64,000 bases of DNA from Rheinheimera maricola (GCF_016918075.2 NZ_JAERPS020000003.1:186001-250000), one strand, 5' to 3'. Counted from the first letter of the stretch, positions 43,323 through 53,565 are shown. Notes: generated by a model from the sequence alone, not told the origin. Translations and numbers: made by a program.

Positions 43323-43379
43323 TGTTTAATCCTTAGCAAGTGCTTTTTATTTAATCTGGTTTTTAATCACTGTCACAGT

Positions 43380-44459
43380 TTAGATGACTTTCTTGCCCAT
43401 GCGCACGAAAGCAGGTTTAACTACGTTAACCGGTACCATCTTGCCGCGAATATCTACTTCAGCCGTGTCGCCCACCGTGGCAGGAACCCGGGCCATAGCA
43501 ATACTGTAGCCAAGTGTAGGAGAGAAAGTACCTGAGGTTATTTCACCCTCACCGCCTTCTACCACAACACGCTGGCCATGGCGTAATACGCCTTTAGTTT
43601 CCATAACCAGGCCAACCAGCTTGAAGGTACCTTCGGCTTTATGCTGCTCTAACGCTTTGCGGCCGATAAAGTTACGATCTTCCGGTGCCCAAACGATGGT
43701 CCAGCCCATATTGGCCGCCAGCGGCGATACGGTTTCGTCCATATCCTGGCCGTATAAATTCATACCGGCTTCTAAACGTAAGGTGTCACGCGCACCTAAA
43801 CCGGCCGGAGCCACACCAGCGTCCAGCAGCTTTTGCCAAAAATCGGCCGCCTGCTCATTTGGCAGCGCAATTTCGTAACCGTCTTCACCGGTGTAGCCGG
43901 TGGTGGCAATAAACAAGTCGCCAGCCTGCACACCAAAAAATGGCTTCATACCCGCTACAGCAGCTTGTTGTTCTTCGCTAAATAGGCTACCAACTTTGGC
44001 TTTGGCATTCGGGCCTTGCACCGCAATCATGGCAAACTCTGGCCGTTCTGTTACCGATACAGCAAAAGCTGCGGCTTCTTTATTAATGTGAGCTAAATCT
44101 TTTTCGCGAGTGGCCGAGTTAACTACCAGGCGGAAAAAGTCTTCCTGCAGAAAATATACAATTAAATCGTCAATTACGCCGCCGGTTTCATTTAACATGC
44201 CGCTATACAGTGCTTTTCCCGGCACAGTAAGTTTAGCCACGTCGTTGGCGAGCAAGTAGCGCAAAAAGGTACGCGTTTGCGCGCCTTTCAAATCTACTAT
44301 AGTCATGTGAGAAACGTCGAACATACCGGCGTCGCGGCGCACCGCGTGGTGTTCTTCGATTTGTGAGCCGTAATTAATTGGCATGTCCCAGCCAAAGAAG
44401 TCGACCATTTTGGCACCGGCTTCCAGGTGTTTGCCATGTAACGCAGTTTGATTGGCCAT
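43380..44459 (-). CDS. gcvT: Aminomethyltransferase, T-protein GcvT
   Basis: Tetrahydrofolate-dependent enzyme of 359 residues that releases ammonia and forms methylene-THF. Motifs include [40 protein letters not shown] near the N-terminus, [14 protein letters not shown] (about 191-204) and [20 protein letters not shown]. It is the first gene of the gcv operon; the 190-base gap to ubiI contains no glycine riboswitch that I can recognise. Confidence 0.97.
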   Translation of the reverse strand: MANQTALHGKHLEAGAKMVDFFGWDMPINYGSQIEEHHAVRRDAGMFDVSHMTIVDLKGAQTRTFLRYLLANDVAKLTVPGKALYSGMLNETGGVIDDLIVYFLQEDFFRLVVNSATREKDLAHINKEAAAFAVSVTERPEFAMIAVQGPNAKAKVGSLFSEEQQAAVAGMKPFFGVQAGDLFIATTGYTGEDGYEIALPNEQAADFWQKLLDAGVAPAGLGARDTLRLEAGMNLYGQDMDETVSPLAANMGWTIVWAPEDRNFIGRKALEQHKAEGTFKLVGLVMETKGVLRHGQRVVVEGGEGEITSGTFSPTLGYSIAMARVPATVGDTAEVDIRGKMVPVNVVKPAFVRMGKKVI

Positions 44460-44649
44460 TGCTATTTCCTGCTTATTGTTAGGCCCGCAAGGCGCCGGTA
44501 ATTCAGCGCTACAGCATAGTTTTATGACAACTTATGCAGTATCAGCGGATAAAAAGGCAGCCGGATTATAACGCAAGGCAACGCCGGCCAACAGCCCCTG
44601 ATCAATTAGTTTTTGTAATGCGACAAGCCTAATTACTAAAAAAACTAAC

Positions 44650-45873
44650 TCAAGCAAGGTCGCGTGTTTTTGCCTGCGGCTGAGCCAGTTTCGGCAGGTC
44701 GCCAGTGTTACCAAGGGCTGCAGCAATGATCTTACTTTTTAGCCACGGTAATTGGTTCATACTGCTCATACCCACAGCTCTTACCAGCTTTAATAACGGC
44801 TGCTTATTGCTGAAACCACGTTTAAAAACTTCCATTACACCGATCAGCGTTTGTGCCTCAGCTTTGCGCCAACGCTCGTAGCGGCGCAATAGTCTAGCTT
44901 CGCTGAAGTCTTTATTTTCGGCTACAGCCGCACTTATTAGTTCTGCTAATGCAGCAACGTCCATCAGGCCTAAATTCATGCCCTGCCCCGCCAGTGGATG
45001 TATGCTGTGGGCAGCATCCGCCACCAATACCACTCGACCGCACAGCCAGCTGCTGGCATAACGCATTTTAAGCTCAAAAGCGCTGGGTTTGGTTTGCAGT
45101 TGCAGCACGCCCAGCACACTGTTACTGGCCGCGGTAAGTGCCTGATTAAACTCTTGCTCTGGCAGAGCTAACAGCTGTGCTGCCCGCTCTGTGGTACAAC
45201 TCCACACAATAGAGCACATGTTGCTTTCGGGCAACGGCAGCAGTGCCAGAGGGCCGCTGGGCAAAAATACCTGCCTTGCCGTTGCCAAATGTGGCTGCGA
45301 TGTTTTAACGCTGGCTACCAGTGCCTGCTGCTCGTAATCCCAGTGCGTGAGTGGTAATTGCGTTGCACGCCTTACATGAGAGTTAACGCCATCGGCACCT
45401 ACGAGTAGACGGCTTAACAATATCTGTTGCTGATTAATATTTACCAACACATCACGCTCGCTTTGCTGCAAGCTGTTTATTGTGCAGTTGAATTCACACC
45501 GGACGTTGCTATGCACTTTAAGCTGTTGGTACAACGCCAAACGAATTTGCTCGTTGTCGCAAATCCAGCCTAATTGAGCTAAGCGCTCGCTGGCGGCATC
45601 AAATTCGATGCGGGCAAAGCTGTCAGCATCCCATACCTGCATGTGGCTGTAAGCTTGCGCGGTAGCAGCAATAGCTGGCCAAGCTCCAAGATGGCTAAGC
45701 AGGCGCTGAGAGGCCAAATTTAGGGCGCTAACGCGCTGATGATTAACCTTGCTAACACTAGGCGCACTGCCTTGCTCCAGTACTACAATATCCAGGCCCA
45801 GTGGCGCCAGCAGCAGTGCCAGCGTAAGGCCGGCACTGCCGGCGCCAACAATAGTGATATCGACATTTTGCAT
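44650..45873 (-). CDS. ubiI: UbiI (VisC), ubiquinone C5 hydroxylase
   Basis: FAD monooxygenase of 407 residues in aerobic ubiquinone synthesis. N-terminal GAGSAGLTLALLLAPLG binds FAD; VGADGVNSHVRRAT is the DG motif; VADAAHSIHPLAGQGMNLGL is the second FAD motif. Order and length match E. coli UbiI. The start codon directly abuts the ubiH stop (TAA-ATG), so the two are coupled. The gcv operon follows after 190 bases, as in E. coli. Confidence 0.93.
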   Translation of the reverse strand: MQNVDITIVGAGSAGLTLALLLAPLGLDIVVLEQGSAPSVSKVNHQRVSALNLASQRLLSHLGAWPAIAATAQAYSHMQVWDADSFARIEFDAASERLAQLGWICDNEQIRLALYQQLKVHSNVRCEFNCTINSLQQSERDVLVNINQQQILLSRLLVGADGVNSHVRRATQLPLTHWDYEQQALVASVKTSQPHLATARQVFLPSGPLALLPLPESNMCSIVWSCTTERAAQLLALPEQEFNQALTAASNSVLGVLQLQTKPSAFELKMRYASSWLCGRVVLVADAAHSIHPLAGQGMNLGLMDVAALAELISAAVAENKDFSEARLLRRYERWRKAEAQTLIGVMEVFKRGFSNKQPLLKLVRAVGMSSMNQLPWLKSKIIAAALGNTGDLPKLAQPQAKTRDLA

Positions 45874-47058
45874 TTAGCTGCGTAGCCCCATTGCATGCTC
45901 GGCCAGCGGCCGCTTGATGTCATCGAATAATGTCATGGTTAGTAAACCGATATTGCGCAGCAGTGCCACACTACGTGAGCGGTTTGAAAACAGCCGCACC
46001 AGTGAGTCGGTGGCGGTACTGACAACATCCAAGTCTTTTTGCCTAGCCTGCTCATAGGCGCGCAGCATGCTATAACCGCCAATATCCGCCGACTGGCTGC
46101 TGACTTGCCAAACCAATTCGGCAATATCACGCAGAGCCAGGTTAAACCCCTGGCCTGCAATTGGGTGTAAATTATGCAAACTGTTGCCCAGCAGTGCTAC
46201 GCGATGGCGTACAATTTCGCCACTCAGGCGTAAACTTAGTGGATAACAAACGCGCTTGCCGGTGGCGTTAAACACCCCGGCACGATAGCCGAATGCTTGT
46301 TGCACATGTGCAACAAACGCTTGATCATCCAACTGCATAATGTGCTCAACTGCAGTGTCGTCAACAGTGTATACCAGTGAATAGCGCTGATCCGGTAACG
46401 GCAACAAGGCGATAGGCCCCTGCTCGGTGAAGCGCTCATACGCATTCTGCTGGTGGCGTTGCTTCAGAGCCAGATTAGCGATAATTGCATGTTGCTGATA
46501 TGAGCGTTCTTGCACGGTAAAACCTGCCAGAGCCCGGCTTTGCGATTGTCCACCTTCGGCAATCAGCAGCAATCTTGTATCTAGAGTACGGCCATCGGCT
46601 AATGTCAGTTGTTGCCGATCTTGCTGGGGCACAATACAACTAATATTGGCTGGCGCAAAACGACTTAGCGAGGCTTTACCGGCGAGTTTTTTTGCCAATA
46701 AAGCTCCCAAACGCTCGACTTCTACTACATAGCCCAGCGCTTTTTGCCGGTATTCTTCAGCTGTTAGGGTGGCTTTGGCAAAATGGCCGCGGTCAGAAAC
46801 ATGAATTTGTGCAATGCCACAGGCCTGCGGCTCCAATTCAGCCCACAAGCCCCAGTGCTGTAACAACGCGGCACTGCCTGCAGCCAGCGCTATACTGCGG
46901 CTGTCAAAGCTAACCTGGCTAACGCTGTCGGCTTGCTGCTCGATAATCGCCAGCTTTAGTTCCGGCTTAGCCTGAAGCAACGCCCACGCCAGCGTACTCC
47001 CTGCCATACCGCCACCGGCAATAACAATATCGAACTGCGGCTCAGTTGGCTTACTCAT
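45874..47058 (-). CDS. ubiH: UbiH, 2-octaprenyl-6-methoxyphenol hydroxylase
   Basis: FAD monooxygenase of 394 residues acting in aerobic ubiquinone synthesis. GGGMAGSTLAWALLQ near the start binds FAD; ALLGNSLHNLHPIAGQGFNL is the second FAD motif. The middle DG motif reads LLIAEGGQS, Glu-Gly in place of Asp-Gly, a change from the usual pattern. The start abuts the ygfB stop exactly. In E. coli pepP lies between ygfB and ubiH; it is absent here. Confidence 0.92.
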   Translation of the reverse strand: MSKPTEPQFDIVIAGGGMAGSTLAWALLQAKPELKLAIIEQQADSVSQVSFDSRSIALAAGSAALLQHWGLWAELEPQACGIAQIHVSDRGHFAKATLTAEEYRQKALGYVVEVERLGALLAKKLAGKASLSRFAPANISCIVPQQDRQQLTLADGRTLDTRLLLIAEGGQSQSRALAGFTVQERSYQQHAIIANLALKQRHQQNAYERFTEQGPIALLPLPDQRYSLVYTVDDTAVEHIMQLDDQAFVAHVQQAFGYRAGVFNATGKRVCYPLSLRLSGEIVRHRVALLGNSLHNLHPIAGQGFNLALRDIAELVWQVSSQSADIGGYSMLRAYEQARQKDLDVVSTATDSLVRLFSNRSRSVALLRNIGLLTMTLFDDIKRPLAEHAMGLRS

Positions 47059-47640
47059 TTAATGTAATGTCTTATTACTTACCGGCTTAGCACCGAACTT
47101 TTGTCCCACTTCGGTATAGCAAGCCAGCGCCATCATGCGGATATGCTCTAACACCAGAAAATAGGCTTCTTCGTTTTCTTCGCTACTGCCATCATCCGTA
47201 GTATGGATGTCAATGCGGGTTACTTCGCTTAATTGATCCAATGCTTCTCGCACATCGTCAGATACCAGAGATAAATCTGTCTGCTGCACAGCAAAACCAA
47301 CTAAAAATGCCTGTGTCCATTCCACCATGGCATCTAAACGCTCTGGCAAACTGTCGTCGTCGCTGGGCAATAGCAAGGCAAAATTAAAGTCATGCTCTGC
47401 CAGTGATTTACCCGTGACGTCAATCAGGTTCACCACATGCTGCTTCACATCTAATGACAGTGCCTGACCGTCGTTAAGAAAATCTTGTATTACCGGTAAC
47501 AGTTGCTGGGCGTCAGCTGCAACACCAGCGCTGAGCAAGCCGGCAATTAAGCCATGCACTTCTGCCGCCGAAGCCATTACATAGGCCTGGTCTAACGTAT
47601 AAGTCCATTCATCGTAGGAGAGTATAAAAGAGCTGCTCAT
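47059..47640 (-). CDS. ygfB: YgfB family protein (UPF0149)
   Basis: Cytoplasmic protein of 193 residues from the YecA/YgfB family, function poorly defined. ATG at 47640 begins MSSSFILSYDEWTYTLDQAY; the conserved SAAEVHGLIAGLLSAG (about 25-40), QAFLVGFAVQQ and YFLVLEHIRMMAL are family signatures. The frame is open for 40 further codons upstream, but these do not resemble the family. The gene begins the ygfB-ubiH-ubiI operon. In many relatives it is divergent from zapA, which is missing here. Confidence 0.9.
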   Translation of the reverse strand: MSSSFILSYDEWTYTLDQAYVMASAAEVHGLIAGLLSAGVAADAQQLLPVIQDFLNDGQALSLDVKQHVVNLIDVTGKSLAEHDFNFALLLPSDDDSLPERLDAMVEWTQAFLVGFAVQQTDLSLVSDDVREALDQLSEVTRIDIHTTDDGSSEENEEAYFLVLEHIRMMALACYTEVGQKFGAKPVSNKTLH

Positions 47641-47835
47641 ATAACCATTCGTACCGTGTTTACTTGCCTTTATGCTACCACTGCAGTGAAAAAGCGCCAA
47701 CTTTCGCGCTGCAGTTTTAACAACGGTGTAAAGCGTAAACAAAAGTTGCTGTAAAACCATGCAACTAACCTAAGTTGACGTAAAACTGCGATGAATAACC
47801 TTATACAGAGCAAAGGGCGGTGTTATACTCAAGTC

Positions 47836-48020
47836 TGTTCTCTGGATTGTTGGTGATCAGGTGGATGTCCCTGAGCCGATAATTGTTTTTACCCAGGGAT
47901 TCTTCTGCGCTGCCAGTGTGCAAGCCCGGCCCGTACCGGGAAGCCTGAGGTCGCCAATTGACTCCCGCCTTGAACCTATGGTTCAAGGGCTAACACCAGA
48001 CACGGCAATTTGGAGAACCC
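47836..48020 (+). ncRNA. ssrS: 6S RNA
   Basis: About 185 bases with the 6S signature: CCCTGAGCCGAT near 47868, GTACCGGGAAGCCTGAGGTC near 47933, and CCTTGAACCTATGGTTCAAG near 47968, which match E. coli 6S RNA segments. The ends pair (GTTCTCTGGATTG with CAATTTGGAGAAC). TATACT at 47824-47829 is a likely -10. It lies directly upstream of fau, the conserved position, and a run of seven T follows at 48022-48028. 6S RNA binds the sigma-70 holoenzyme in stationary phase. End points are approximate. Confidence 0.88.
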
Positions 48021-48057
48021 CTTTTTTTCTATCCTGCTTCAGGCATACTGAAGCGCT

Positions 48058-48678
48058 ATGACTACCACAACGCATTTTATCTCCGTGCCAGATAACACTA
48101 TCAAGCGCCAACAATTACGCCAGCAAGTACGCCAACGTCGCCAGCAATTGAGCCCGGCCACGCAGCAACAGGCTGCACTAGATTTAGTCACTCAAACCAT
48201 GGCATTAGCCGATGTACAGCGCAGCCAGCATATTGCCTTGTATTTAGCTAATGACGGCGAGCTGGACACCTACCCATTAATTCAAACACTGTGGCAACAA
48301 GGTAAAAGCGTGTATTTGCCGGTGCTGCATCTGTTTGTTGCCGGTTATTTGCTGTTCGTGCGCTACGATAAAAACACGCTGCTGTACCCGAATAAATTCG
48401 GCATACCCGAGCCCTTGCCTGCCTGCCACCTGTTAATGCCGCTGCAGCAACTGGATATTATTTTTACGCCCTTGGTTGCCTTTGATGCTGCCGGGAACCG
48501 CCTGGGTATGGGTGGCGGTTTTTATGATCGCACCCTGTCGCAACTGCCGCCTGACAGCCCTTGCCGGGTTATTGGCTTGGCACATAGCTGCCAGCAGGTT
48601 GATGCCGTGCCGGGTGAAGCCTGGGATATTCCGCTTAAACAGATTATTACGCCGACAAAACATTGGGTGTTTGCTTGA
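48058..48678 (+). CDS. fau: 5-formyltetrahydrofolate cyclo-ligase
   Basis: Cytoplasmic enzyme of 206 residues that converts 5-formyl-THF to methenyl-THF with ATP. The opening RQQLRQQVRQRRQQLSPATQ, the middle PEP region and GNRLGMGGGFYDRTLSQLP (about 143-161) are family motifs. The start lies 30 bases after the 6S T-run, with a short inverted repeat (CTTCAG...CTGAAG, 48037-48053) just before it, so it may be co-transcribed with 6S RNA as in E. coli. Confidence 0.93.
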   Translation: MTTTTHFISVPDNTIKRQQLRQQVRQRRQQLSPATQQQAALDLVTQTMALADVQRSQHIALYLANDGELDTYPLIQTLWQQGKSVYLPVLHLFVAGYLLFVRYDKNTLLYPNKFGIPEPLPACHLLMPLQQLDIIFTPLVAFDAAGNRLGMGGGFYDRTLSQLPPDSPCRVIGLAHSCQQVDAVPGEAWDIPLKQIITPTKHWVFA

Positions 48679-48830
48679 ATCCGGCCACAATACCCGCTCT
48701 GGCCTCCTCATTCGAACCATCATATTTCGAGCAGCAAACAGTTTTCGCCTTTTTCTGCTTTTACCCTTTTGTCGGCAGGCCCTTTCGATATAATATCCAT
48801 CTGTATGGCTAAACGAATTTGGATCAGCTG

Positions 48831-49487
48831 ATGACACAAGATGAAATGAAAAAAAATGCCGCCTGGGCTGCACTGGAGTTTATTCCACGTAATACTGTGG
48901 TTGGCGTGGGCACCGGCTCTACCGTGAATCATTTTATCGATGCGCTGGCCAGCATTAAACATGACATTACTGGGGCTGTGTCCAGCTCAGTACAATCTAC
49001 CGAAAAACTCAAAGCCCTGGGCATAGCGGTGTTAGATTTAAACAGTATCGACAGCTTTAGCGTTTATGTTGACGGTGCCGATGAAATTAACGCGCATAAA
49101 CATATGATAAAAGGCGGCGGTGCGGCCCTTACCCGAGAAAAAATTGTTGCTGCCGTTGCTGAGCGCTTTATTTGTATTGTCGACGAAACCAAGCAGGTTG
49201 CGGTATTAGGTAAGTTTCCACTGCCGGTAGAAGTTATACCCATGGCTGCCGCTTATGTGGCGCGCGAGCTGACAAAACTGGGGGGCCGCCCGGTATTACG
49301 CGATGGAGTTACTACAGACAACGGCAATGTGATCCTGGATGTACACGATTTAGCCATCAGCAAGCCTGCTGATCTTGAGCAAAAAATTAATAACATTGTC
49401 GGCGTAGTCACTAACGGTATCTTCGCACAGCGCGCTGCCGATATGGTATTAGTGGGCACAGCACAAGGCACACAAGTTATCCGCTGA
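48831..49487 (+). CDS. rpiA: Ribose-5-phosphate isomerase A
   Basis: Pentose phosphate enzyme of 218 residues interconverting ribose 5-phosphate and ribulose 5-phosphate. ATG at 48831 starts [15 protein letters not shown], as in E. coli. [13 protein letters not shown] (about 25-37), [21 protein letters not shown] and [16 protein letters not shown] are active-site motifs. Gene order rpiA-serA is conserved in gammaproteobacteria. Confidence 0.96.
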   Translation: MTQDEMKKNAAWAALEFIPRNTVVGVGTGSTVNHFIDALASIKHDITGAVSSSVQSTEKLKALGIAVLDLNSIDSFSVYVDGADEINAHKHMIKGGGAALTREKIVAAVAERFICIVDETKQVAVLGKFPLPVEVIPMAAAYVARELTKLGGRPVLRDGVTTDNGNVILDVHDLAISKPADLEQKINNIVGVVTNGIFAQRAADMVLVGTAQGTQVIR

Positions 49488-49567
49488 TAAAGCAGTTCAA
49501 GGCCACGAAACACTATAATAAGAATAACTAACTGATTTTATTTTTAAATTTAATGAAGAGATGTGAC

Positions 49568-50794
49568 ATGGAAAAATTTTCACTGGCCAAAGACAAAATA
49601 AAAATACTGCTACTGGAAGGTTTGCACCAAAGTGCGGTGCAAAGCTTTAAAAATCAGGGCTACAGCAATATTGAGTATGTAAAAACCTCACTACCTGAAG
49701 ACGAGTTGATAGAGCGCATTAAAGATGTGCATTTTATCGGTATCCGCTCGCGCACCCAACTGACCGAAAAAGTGCTGGATGCTGCCGGCAAGCTGGTCGC
49801 CATCGGCTGCTTTTGTATCGGCACCAACCAGGTCGATTTGTCTGCCGCATTAAAACGGGCCATACCGGTATTTAATGCCCCCTTCTCCAATACCCGTTCG
49901 GTAGCCGAACTGGTACTGGGCGAAATTATTATGCTTCTGCGTGGTATTCCGCAGCGCTCTACCGCGGCTCATCGTGGCGAGTGGCAAAAAACCGCGAATA
50001 ACTCCTTTGAGGCGCGTGGTAAAACCCTCGGCATTATCGGCTATGGCCATATTGGCACTCAGCTGAGCATCATGGCCGAAAATATCGGTATGCGGGTGCA
50101 GTTTTACGATATCGAAGACAAGCTGATACTGGGTAATGCCAGCCAGGTTAACTTTGGCACCTTACTGAAAACCTCGGATGTTATTACCTTGCATGTACCG
50201 GAAACGCCGCAGACCAAGAATATGATAGGTGAAGCCGAGCTGGAACTGATGAAACCAGGCAGTATCCTTATTAATGCCTCGCGCGGCACTGTAGTCGATA
50301 TCGATGCGTTAACAGAAGCACTACGCAGCAAAAAGCTGGCCGGTGCCGCCATTGATGTGTTCCCAACCGAGCCCAAAGGCAACGATGAAGAATTTATCTC
50401 GCCACTGCGTGAATTTGATAATGTGATCTTAACCCCACACATTGGCGGCTCTACTCAGGAAGCACAGGAAAATATCGGCTTTGAAGTCGCCGGCAAGCTG
50501 GTGAAATACAGCGACAACGGCTCTACCCTGTCGGCAGTCAACTTCCCGGAAGTATCACTACCAGAGCACAAAGGCCGCTCACGCTTGCTGCACATTCATA
50601 AAAACCAGCCAGGCGTGCTGACAAAGATTAACGAAGCCTTTGCCAAACACAATATCAACATCGCTGGCCAATACCTGCAAACCAATGCCGATATCGGTTA
50701 TGTGGTGATTGATATTGATTCTGACGATGTCGAGCAGGCATTAAATGAACTGCGGGCAATACCCGCCACATTGCGGGCGCGAGTGTTGCATTAA
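49568..50794 (+). CDS. serA: D-3-phosphoglycerate dehydrogenase
   Basis: First enzyme of serine synthesis, 408 residues, NAD-dependent. ATG at 49568 begins MEKFSLAKDKIKILLLEG. The Rossmann motif GIIGYGHIGTQLS is at about 154-166; the catalytic Arg, Glu and His are in INASRGTVV, EPKG and LTPHIGGSTQEAQENI. The C-terminal ACT domain (LLHIHKNQPGVLTKINEAFA) allows feedback inhibition by serine. It is followed by a bidirectional terminator. Confidence 0.96.
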   Translation: MEKFSLAKDKIKILLLEGLHQSAVQSFKNQGYSNIEYVKTSLPEDELIERIKDVHFIGIRSRTQLTEKVLDAAGKLVAIGCFCIGTNQVDLSAALKRAIPVFNAPFSNTRSVAELVLGEIIMLLRGIPQRSTAAHRGEWQKTANNSFEARGKTLGIIGYGHIGTQLSIMAENIGMRVQFYDIEDKLILGNASQVNFGTLLKTSDVITLHVPETPQTKNMIGEAELELMKPGSILINASRGTVVDIDALTEALRSKKLAGAAIDVFPTEPKGNDEEFISPLREFDNVILTPHIGGSTQEAQENIGFEVAGKLVKYSDNGSTLSAVNFPEVSLPEHKGRSRLLHIHKNQPGVLTKINEAFAKHNINIAGQYLQTNADIGYVVIDIDSDDVEQALNELRAIPATLRARVLH

Positions 50795-50814
50795 GCCATT
50801 CCAGCAGTGCTGAC

Positions 50815-50847
50815 AATAAAAAGCCGGTGTCAAACCGGCTTTTTATT
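50815..50847. terminator. Bidirectional terminator between serA and the DUF481 gene
   Basis: AATAAAAAGCCGGT and ACCGGCTTTTTATT are perfect 14-bp inverse complements with a 5-base loop. Each strand has a run of T after the GC-rich stem, so it can end both convergent genes. It overlaps the DUF481 stop codon by two bases. Confidence 0.92.
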
Positions 50848-51643
50848 AAAAGGTATACACCAGAGATGCTGAGGTTTCAGAATCTGTGCTTTCCAGCGCC
50901 CCCTCTGGCCTGGAATTATATTTCACGATAAAGTTAAACCGCATCGACAAGCTGTCAGCAATTTTTGCTGTAATACTGCTGCGACTTAGCAAGGTGGAGT
51001 TTTCGCCGTTCATCGACATGGTACTTTCCAGTGTTTGCCGGAATTTACTGCTGCTGGTTAGTTGGTAATCAATATTGGCCGCAAGATACCAGATTAAGCC
51101 GGTATTGGTATTGCCCGCAGCCGATTTCTGATGGCCAAAACCAGGGCCAGTTTCAATATCGACATAATCAGTTTGCTTTTCATACAAGCGATTACCATAA
51201 CCCACCACTAACGACGCCTGCTCTTTAAAGGCACCAAATTTGTCACGTAAAAAAGCGCCACGACCAAAGATAGTTTGACGACCAGTAACAATTTTGTAAT
51301 TGCTCTGGCCGCTAAAACCATAACGACTCGCCGTAGTTACCTTGCTTTTCTCACCGCTACTCGCGTTCAAAATGTTATTTTTTTGCAACATACTTTGCAC
51401 CTGATAGCGGTTACGGAAGTATTCCAACTCGTGCACAAGTTCACTGTTAGCTCTGATAGCAAAGGAGTCGGTATTACCTGAAGCCCACAAAAATCCTAGC
51501 TCAACATCGCCCGTTACGGTGCCAAAAAAACCAATCGGCTGCAGCGGCTCCTCAATGTCAGGTAAGCTATCTGATTCATTGGCCTGTGCTGTCAGCAAAC
51601 ACAGGCCTAGCATTACGCTAACACTTTTAAAAAAATCAGCCAT
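50846..51643 (-). CDS. DUF481 outer-membrane protein (YdiY-like)
   Basis: Exported beta-barrel of 265 residues. The signal peptide is about 1-21 (cleavage near AQA). The mature part opens GFFGTVTGDVELGFLWASGN and has alternating polar/hydrophobic strands, ending ETSASLVYTF with a C-terminal Phe, as expected for outer-membrane insertion. DUF481 proteins have no firm function. It lies between serA and gltX and shares a terminator with serA. Confidence 0.85.
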   Translation of the reverse strand: MADFFKSVSVMLGLCLLTAQANESDSLPDIEEPLQPIGFFGTVTGDVELGFLWASGNTDSFAIRANSELVHELEYFRNRYQVQSMLQKNNILNASSGEKSKVTTASRYGFSGQSNYKIVTGRQTIFGRGAFLRDKFGAFKEQASLVVGYGNRLYEKQTDYVDIETGPGFGHQKSAAGNTNTGLIWYLAANIDYQLTSSSKFRQTLESTMSMNGENSTLLSRSSITAKIADSLSMRFNFIVKYNSRPEGALESTDSETSASLVYTF

Positions 51644-51672
51644 TGTTCGCGTTAGTCACTCCCATAGCGCGG

Positions 51673-53091
51673 TTATTGCTCTGTTTCTGCAGCCCGTTGC
51701 TGCACCCAAACTATAGCTTGCTGTAGCCGTTGTAGGCTGCGGTTTTTACCAATTAATGCAAGGGTAATATCTAATGCTGGCGAATTGCCGCCGCCAGTCA
51801 CCGCTACCCGCAATGGCATACCAATTTTACCCATGCCCACGCCCAACTGCTCAGCAGTGGTATTAATGACCTGATGAATAGCGGCTTGATCCCACTGCGC
51901 CAACGCTGCGAGGTTAGCCGCAACCGCTTGTAAAGGTTCTAACGCCACCGGCCGTAAATGCTTTTTCGCAGCATCGGCGTCAAATTGGCTGAAATCTTCA
52001 TAAAAATAGCGGCTAACTTCAACCATTTCTTTAAGCGTTTTTACCCGCTCAGCCTGAGCATTAACCAACTCAGTTAGCGCTGGACCGTTGCTGGTATCCA
52101 GTTTTTGTTCAGCAATATGCCATTGCAACTGCGCGGCTACCTGCTCTGGCGGCAGGGTTTTCATATAATGCTGATTTAACCAAATTAACTTGTCGGTATT
52201 AAACGCCGACGGCGCCCGATTACAGCTATCGAGGTCGAATAACTGAATCAGCTCGTCTTTGCTAAAAATTTCCTGGTCGCCATGTGACCAGCCCAAACGC
52301 ACCAAATAGTTAAGCAAGGCTTCTGGCAAAAAGCCGTTGTCACGATACTGCATAACACCAACCGCGCCATGACGCTTAGACAAGCGCTTGCCGTCATCAC
52401 CCAATATCATCGGCACATGGGCGTATTTTGGGATGTCAGCGCCCAGCGCCGCCAGAATATTCATTTGCCGTGGTGTGTTATTTACATGGTCATCGCCACG
52501 GATTACATGGGTAATACCCATTTTCCAGTCATCAACCACTACCGTCAGGTTATAGGTTGGCGTGCCGTCGCTGCGGGCAATAATTAAATCGTCCAGCTCG
52601 CTGTTAGCAATTTCAATGCGACCTTTAATTAAATCGTCAATGACTACAGTGCCGCTTTGCGGGTTTTTAAAGCGAATGACGAAGGGTTTATCTGCCGGAT
52701 GATCAGTGCGGTCGCGCCACATCCCGTTATAGCGCGGTTTTTCGCCGGCGGCCGTTTGCGCTTCGCGCATGGCATCGACTTCTTCTATGCTGCAAAAACA
52801 CTTGTAAGCTTTGCCCTCTGCCACCAGTTGCGCAACCACTTCTTTGTATAAATCAAAACGCTTTGTTTGATAGTACGGGCCTTCGTCGTAGTCCAGTCCA
52901 AGCCAGGTCATGCCCTCTAAGATGGCATCAACTGATGCTTGGGTAGAACGCTCTAAGTCGGTATCTTCAATACGCAGAATAAATTTTCCGCCCTTCTTTT
53001 TCGCATATAACCAGCTGAATAAGGCGGTACGGGCACCACCAACGTGTAAATAACCGGTTGGGCTTGGCGCAAAACGGGTAACAAGAGACAT
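51673..53091 (-). CDS. gltX: Glutamyl-tRNA synthetase
   Basis: Class I aminoacyl-tRNA synthetase of 472 residues. The HIGH-type motif is in [20 protein letters not shown] (about 7-26) and the KMSKS-type motif is [12 protein letters not shown] (about 238-249). The C-terminal anticodon-binding domain is complete. The gene stands before the tRNA-Val cluster on the opposite strand, as in several gammaproteobacteria. Confidence 0.97.
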   Translation of the reverse strand: MSLVTRFAPSPTGYLHVGGARTALFSWLYAKKKGGKFILRIEDTDLERSTQASVDAILEGMTWLGLDYDEGPYYQTKRFDLYKEVVAQLVAEGKAYKCFCSIEEVDAMREAQTAAGEKPRYNGMWRDRTDHPADKPFVIRFKNPQSGTVVIDDLIKGRIEIANSELDDLIIARSDGTPTYNLTVVVDDWKMGITHVIRGDDHVNNTPRQMNILAALGADIPKYAHVPMILGDDGKRLSKRHGAVGVMQYRDNGFLPEALLNYLVRLGWSHGDQEIFSKDELIQLFDLDSCNRAPSAFNTDKLIWLNQHYMKTLPPEQVAAQLQWHIAEQKLDTSNGPALTELVNAQAERVKTLKEMVEVSRYFYEDFSQFDADAAKKHLRPVALEPLQAVAANLAALAQWDQAAIHQVINTTAEQLGVGMGKIGMPLRVAVTGGGNSPALDITLALIGKNRSLQRLQQAIVWVQQRAAETEQ

Positions 53092-53244
53092 AGTTTATCC
53101 ATCACAGTGCAATAATGGCCGCTATTGTAACAATGCAGGACGCCGGATGCACCCGCTAAGGCATCACCACCGCATCTGTTTTGTGTTAAATCACACAGGA
53201 GTGTTTACTTTTACAGCAAGCAAACCATAATTGCCAAAATAATG

Positions 53245-53272
53245 TTGACAGCTTTTTCATGCTCCCTATAAT
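53245..53272 (+). promoter_or_regulatory. Consensus sigma-70 promoter of the tRNA-Val cluster
   Basis: TTGACA at 53245 and TATAAT at 53267 match the consensus hexamers exactly, with a 16-base spacer. The GC-rich bases after the -10 (GAGCGCC) resemble the discriminator of stringently controlled tRNA promoters. The first tRNA starts 19 bases downstream. The rest of the gltX-tRNA gap (53092-53244) shows no gene. Confidence 0.88.
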
Positions 53273-53291
53273 GAGCGCCATCAAACAGCGT

Positions 53292-53367
53292 GGATTGTTA
53301 GCTCAGCTGGGAGAGCACCGCCCTTACAAGGCGGGGGTCACTGGTTCGAACCCAGTACAATCCACCA
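53292..53367 (+). tRNA. tRNA-Val (anticodon UAC), copy 1
   Basis: Complete 76-base cloverleaf with encoded CCA: acceptor GGATTGT/ACAATCC, D-stem GCTC/GAGC, anticodon stem CCGCC/GGCGG with loop CTTACAA, and T-arm ACTGG-TTCGAAC-CCAGT. Anticodon TAC reads valine codons GUA and GUG. Confidence 0.97.
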
Positions 53368-53392
53368 ATTTGATGTAGAAGACTTTTCCCAT

Positions 53393-53468
53393 GGATTGTT
53401 AGCTCAGCTGGGAGAGCATCGCCCTTACAAGGCGGGGGTCACTGGTTCGAACCCAGTACAATCCACCA
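53393..53468 (+). tRNA. tRNA-Val (anticodon UAC), copy 2
   Basis: Same as copy 1 except for T at 53419 (tRNA position 27), which turns the first anticodon-stem pair C27-G43 into a U-G wobble. Encoded CCA. Spacing of 25 bases from copy 1. Confidence 0.96.
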
Positions 53469-53489
53469 AAACTTTTTTGATACTCCCAT

Positions 53490-53565
53490 GGATTGTTAGC
53501 TCAGCTGGGAGAGCACCGCCCTTACAAGGCGGGGGTCACTGGTTCGAACCCAGTACAATCCACCA
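53490..53565 (+). tRNA. tRNA-Val (anticodon UAC), copy 3
   Basis: Identical to copy 1 over all 76 bases, with encoded CCA; 21 bases from copy 2. The last 19 bases plus 26 bases of flank are repeated at 53633-53678. Confidence 0.97.

Noticed and set aside
44460-44649. Glycine riboswitch before gcvT
   Set aside because: The 190-base leader lacks the conserved GGAGAG and CCGAAGGGG-type motifs and shows no tandem aptamer pattern.
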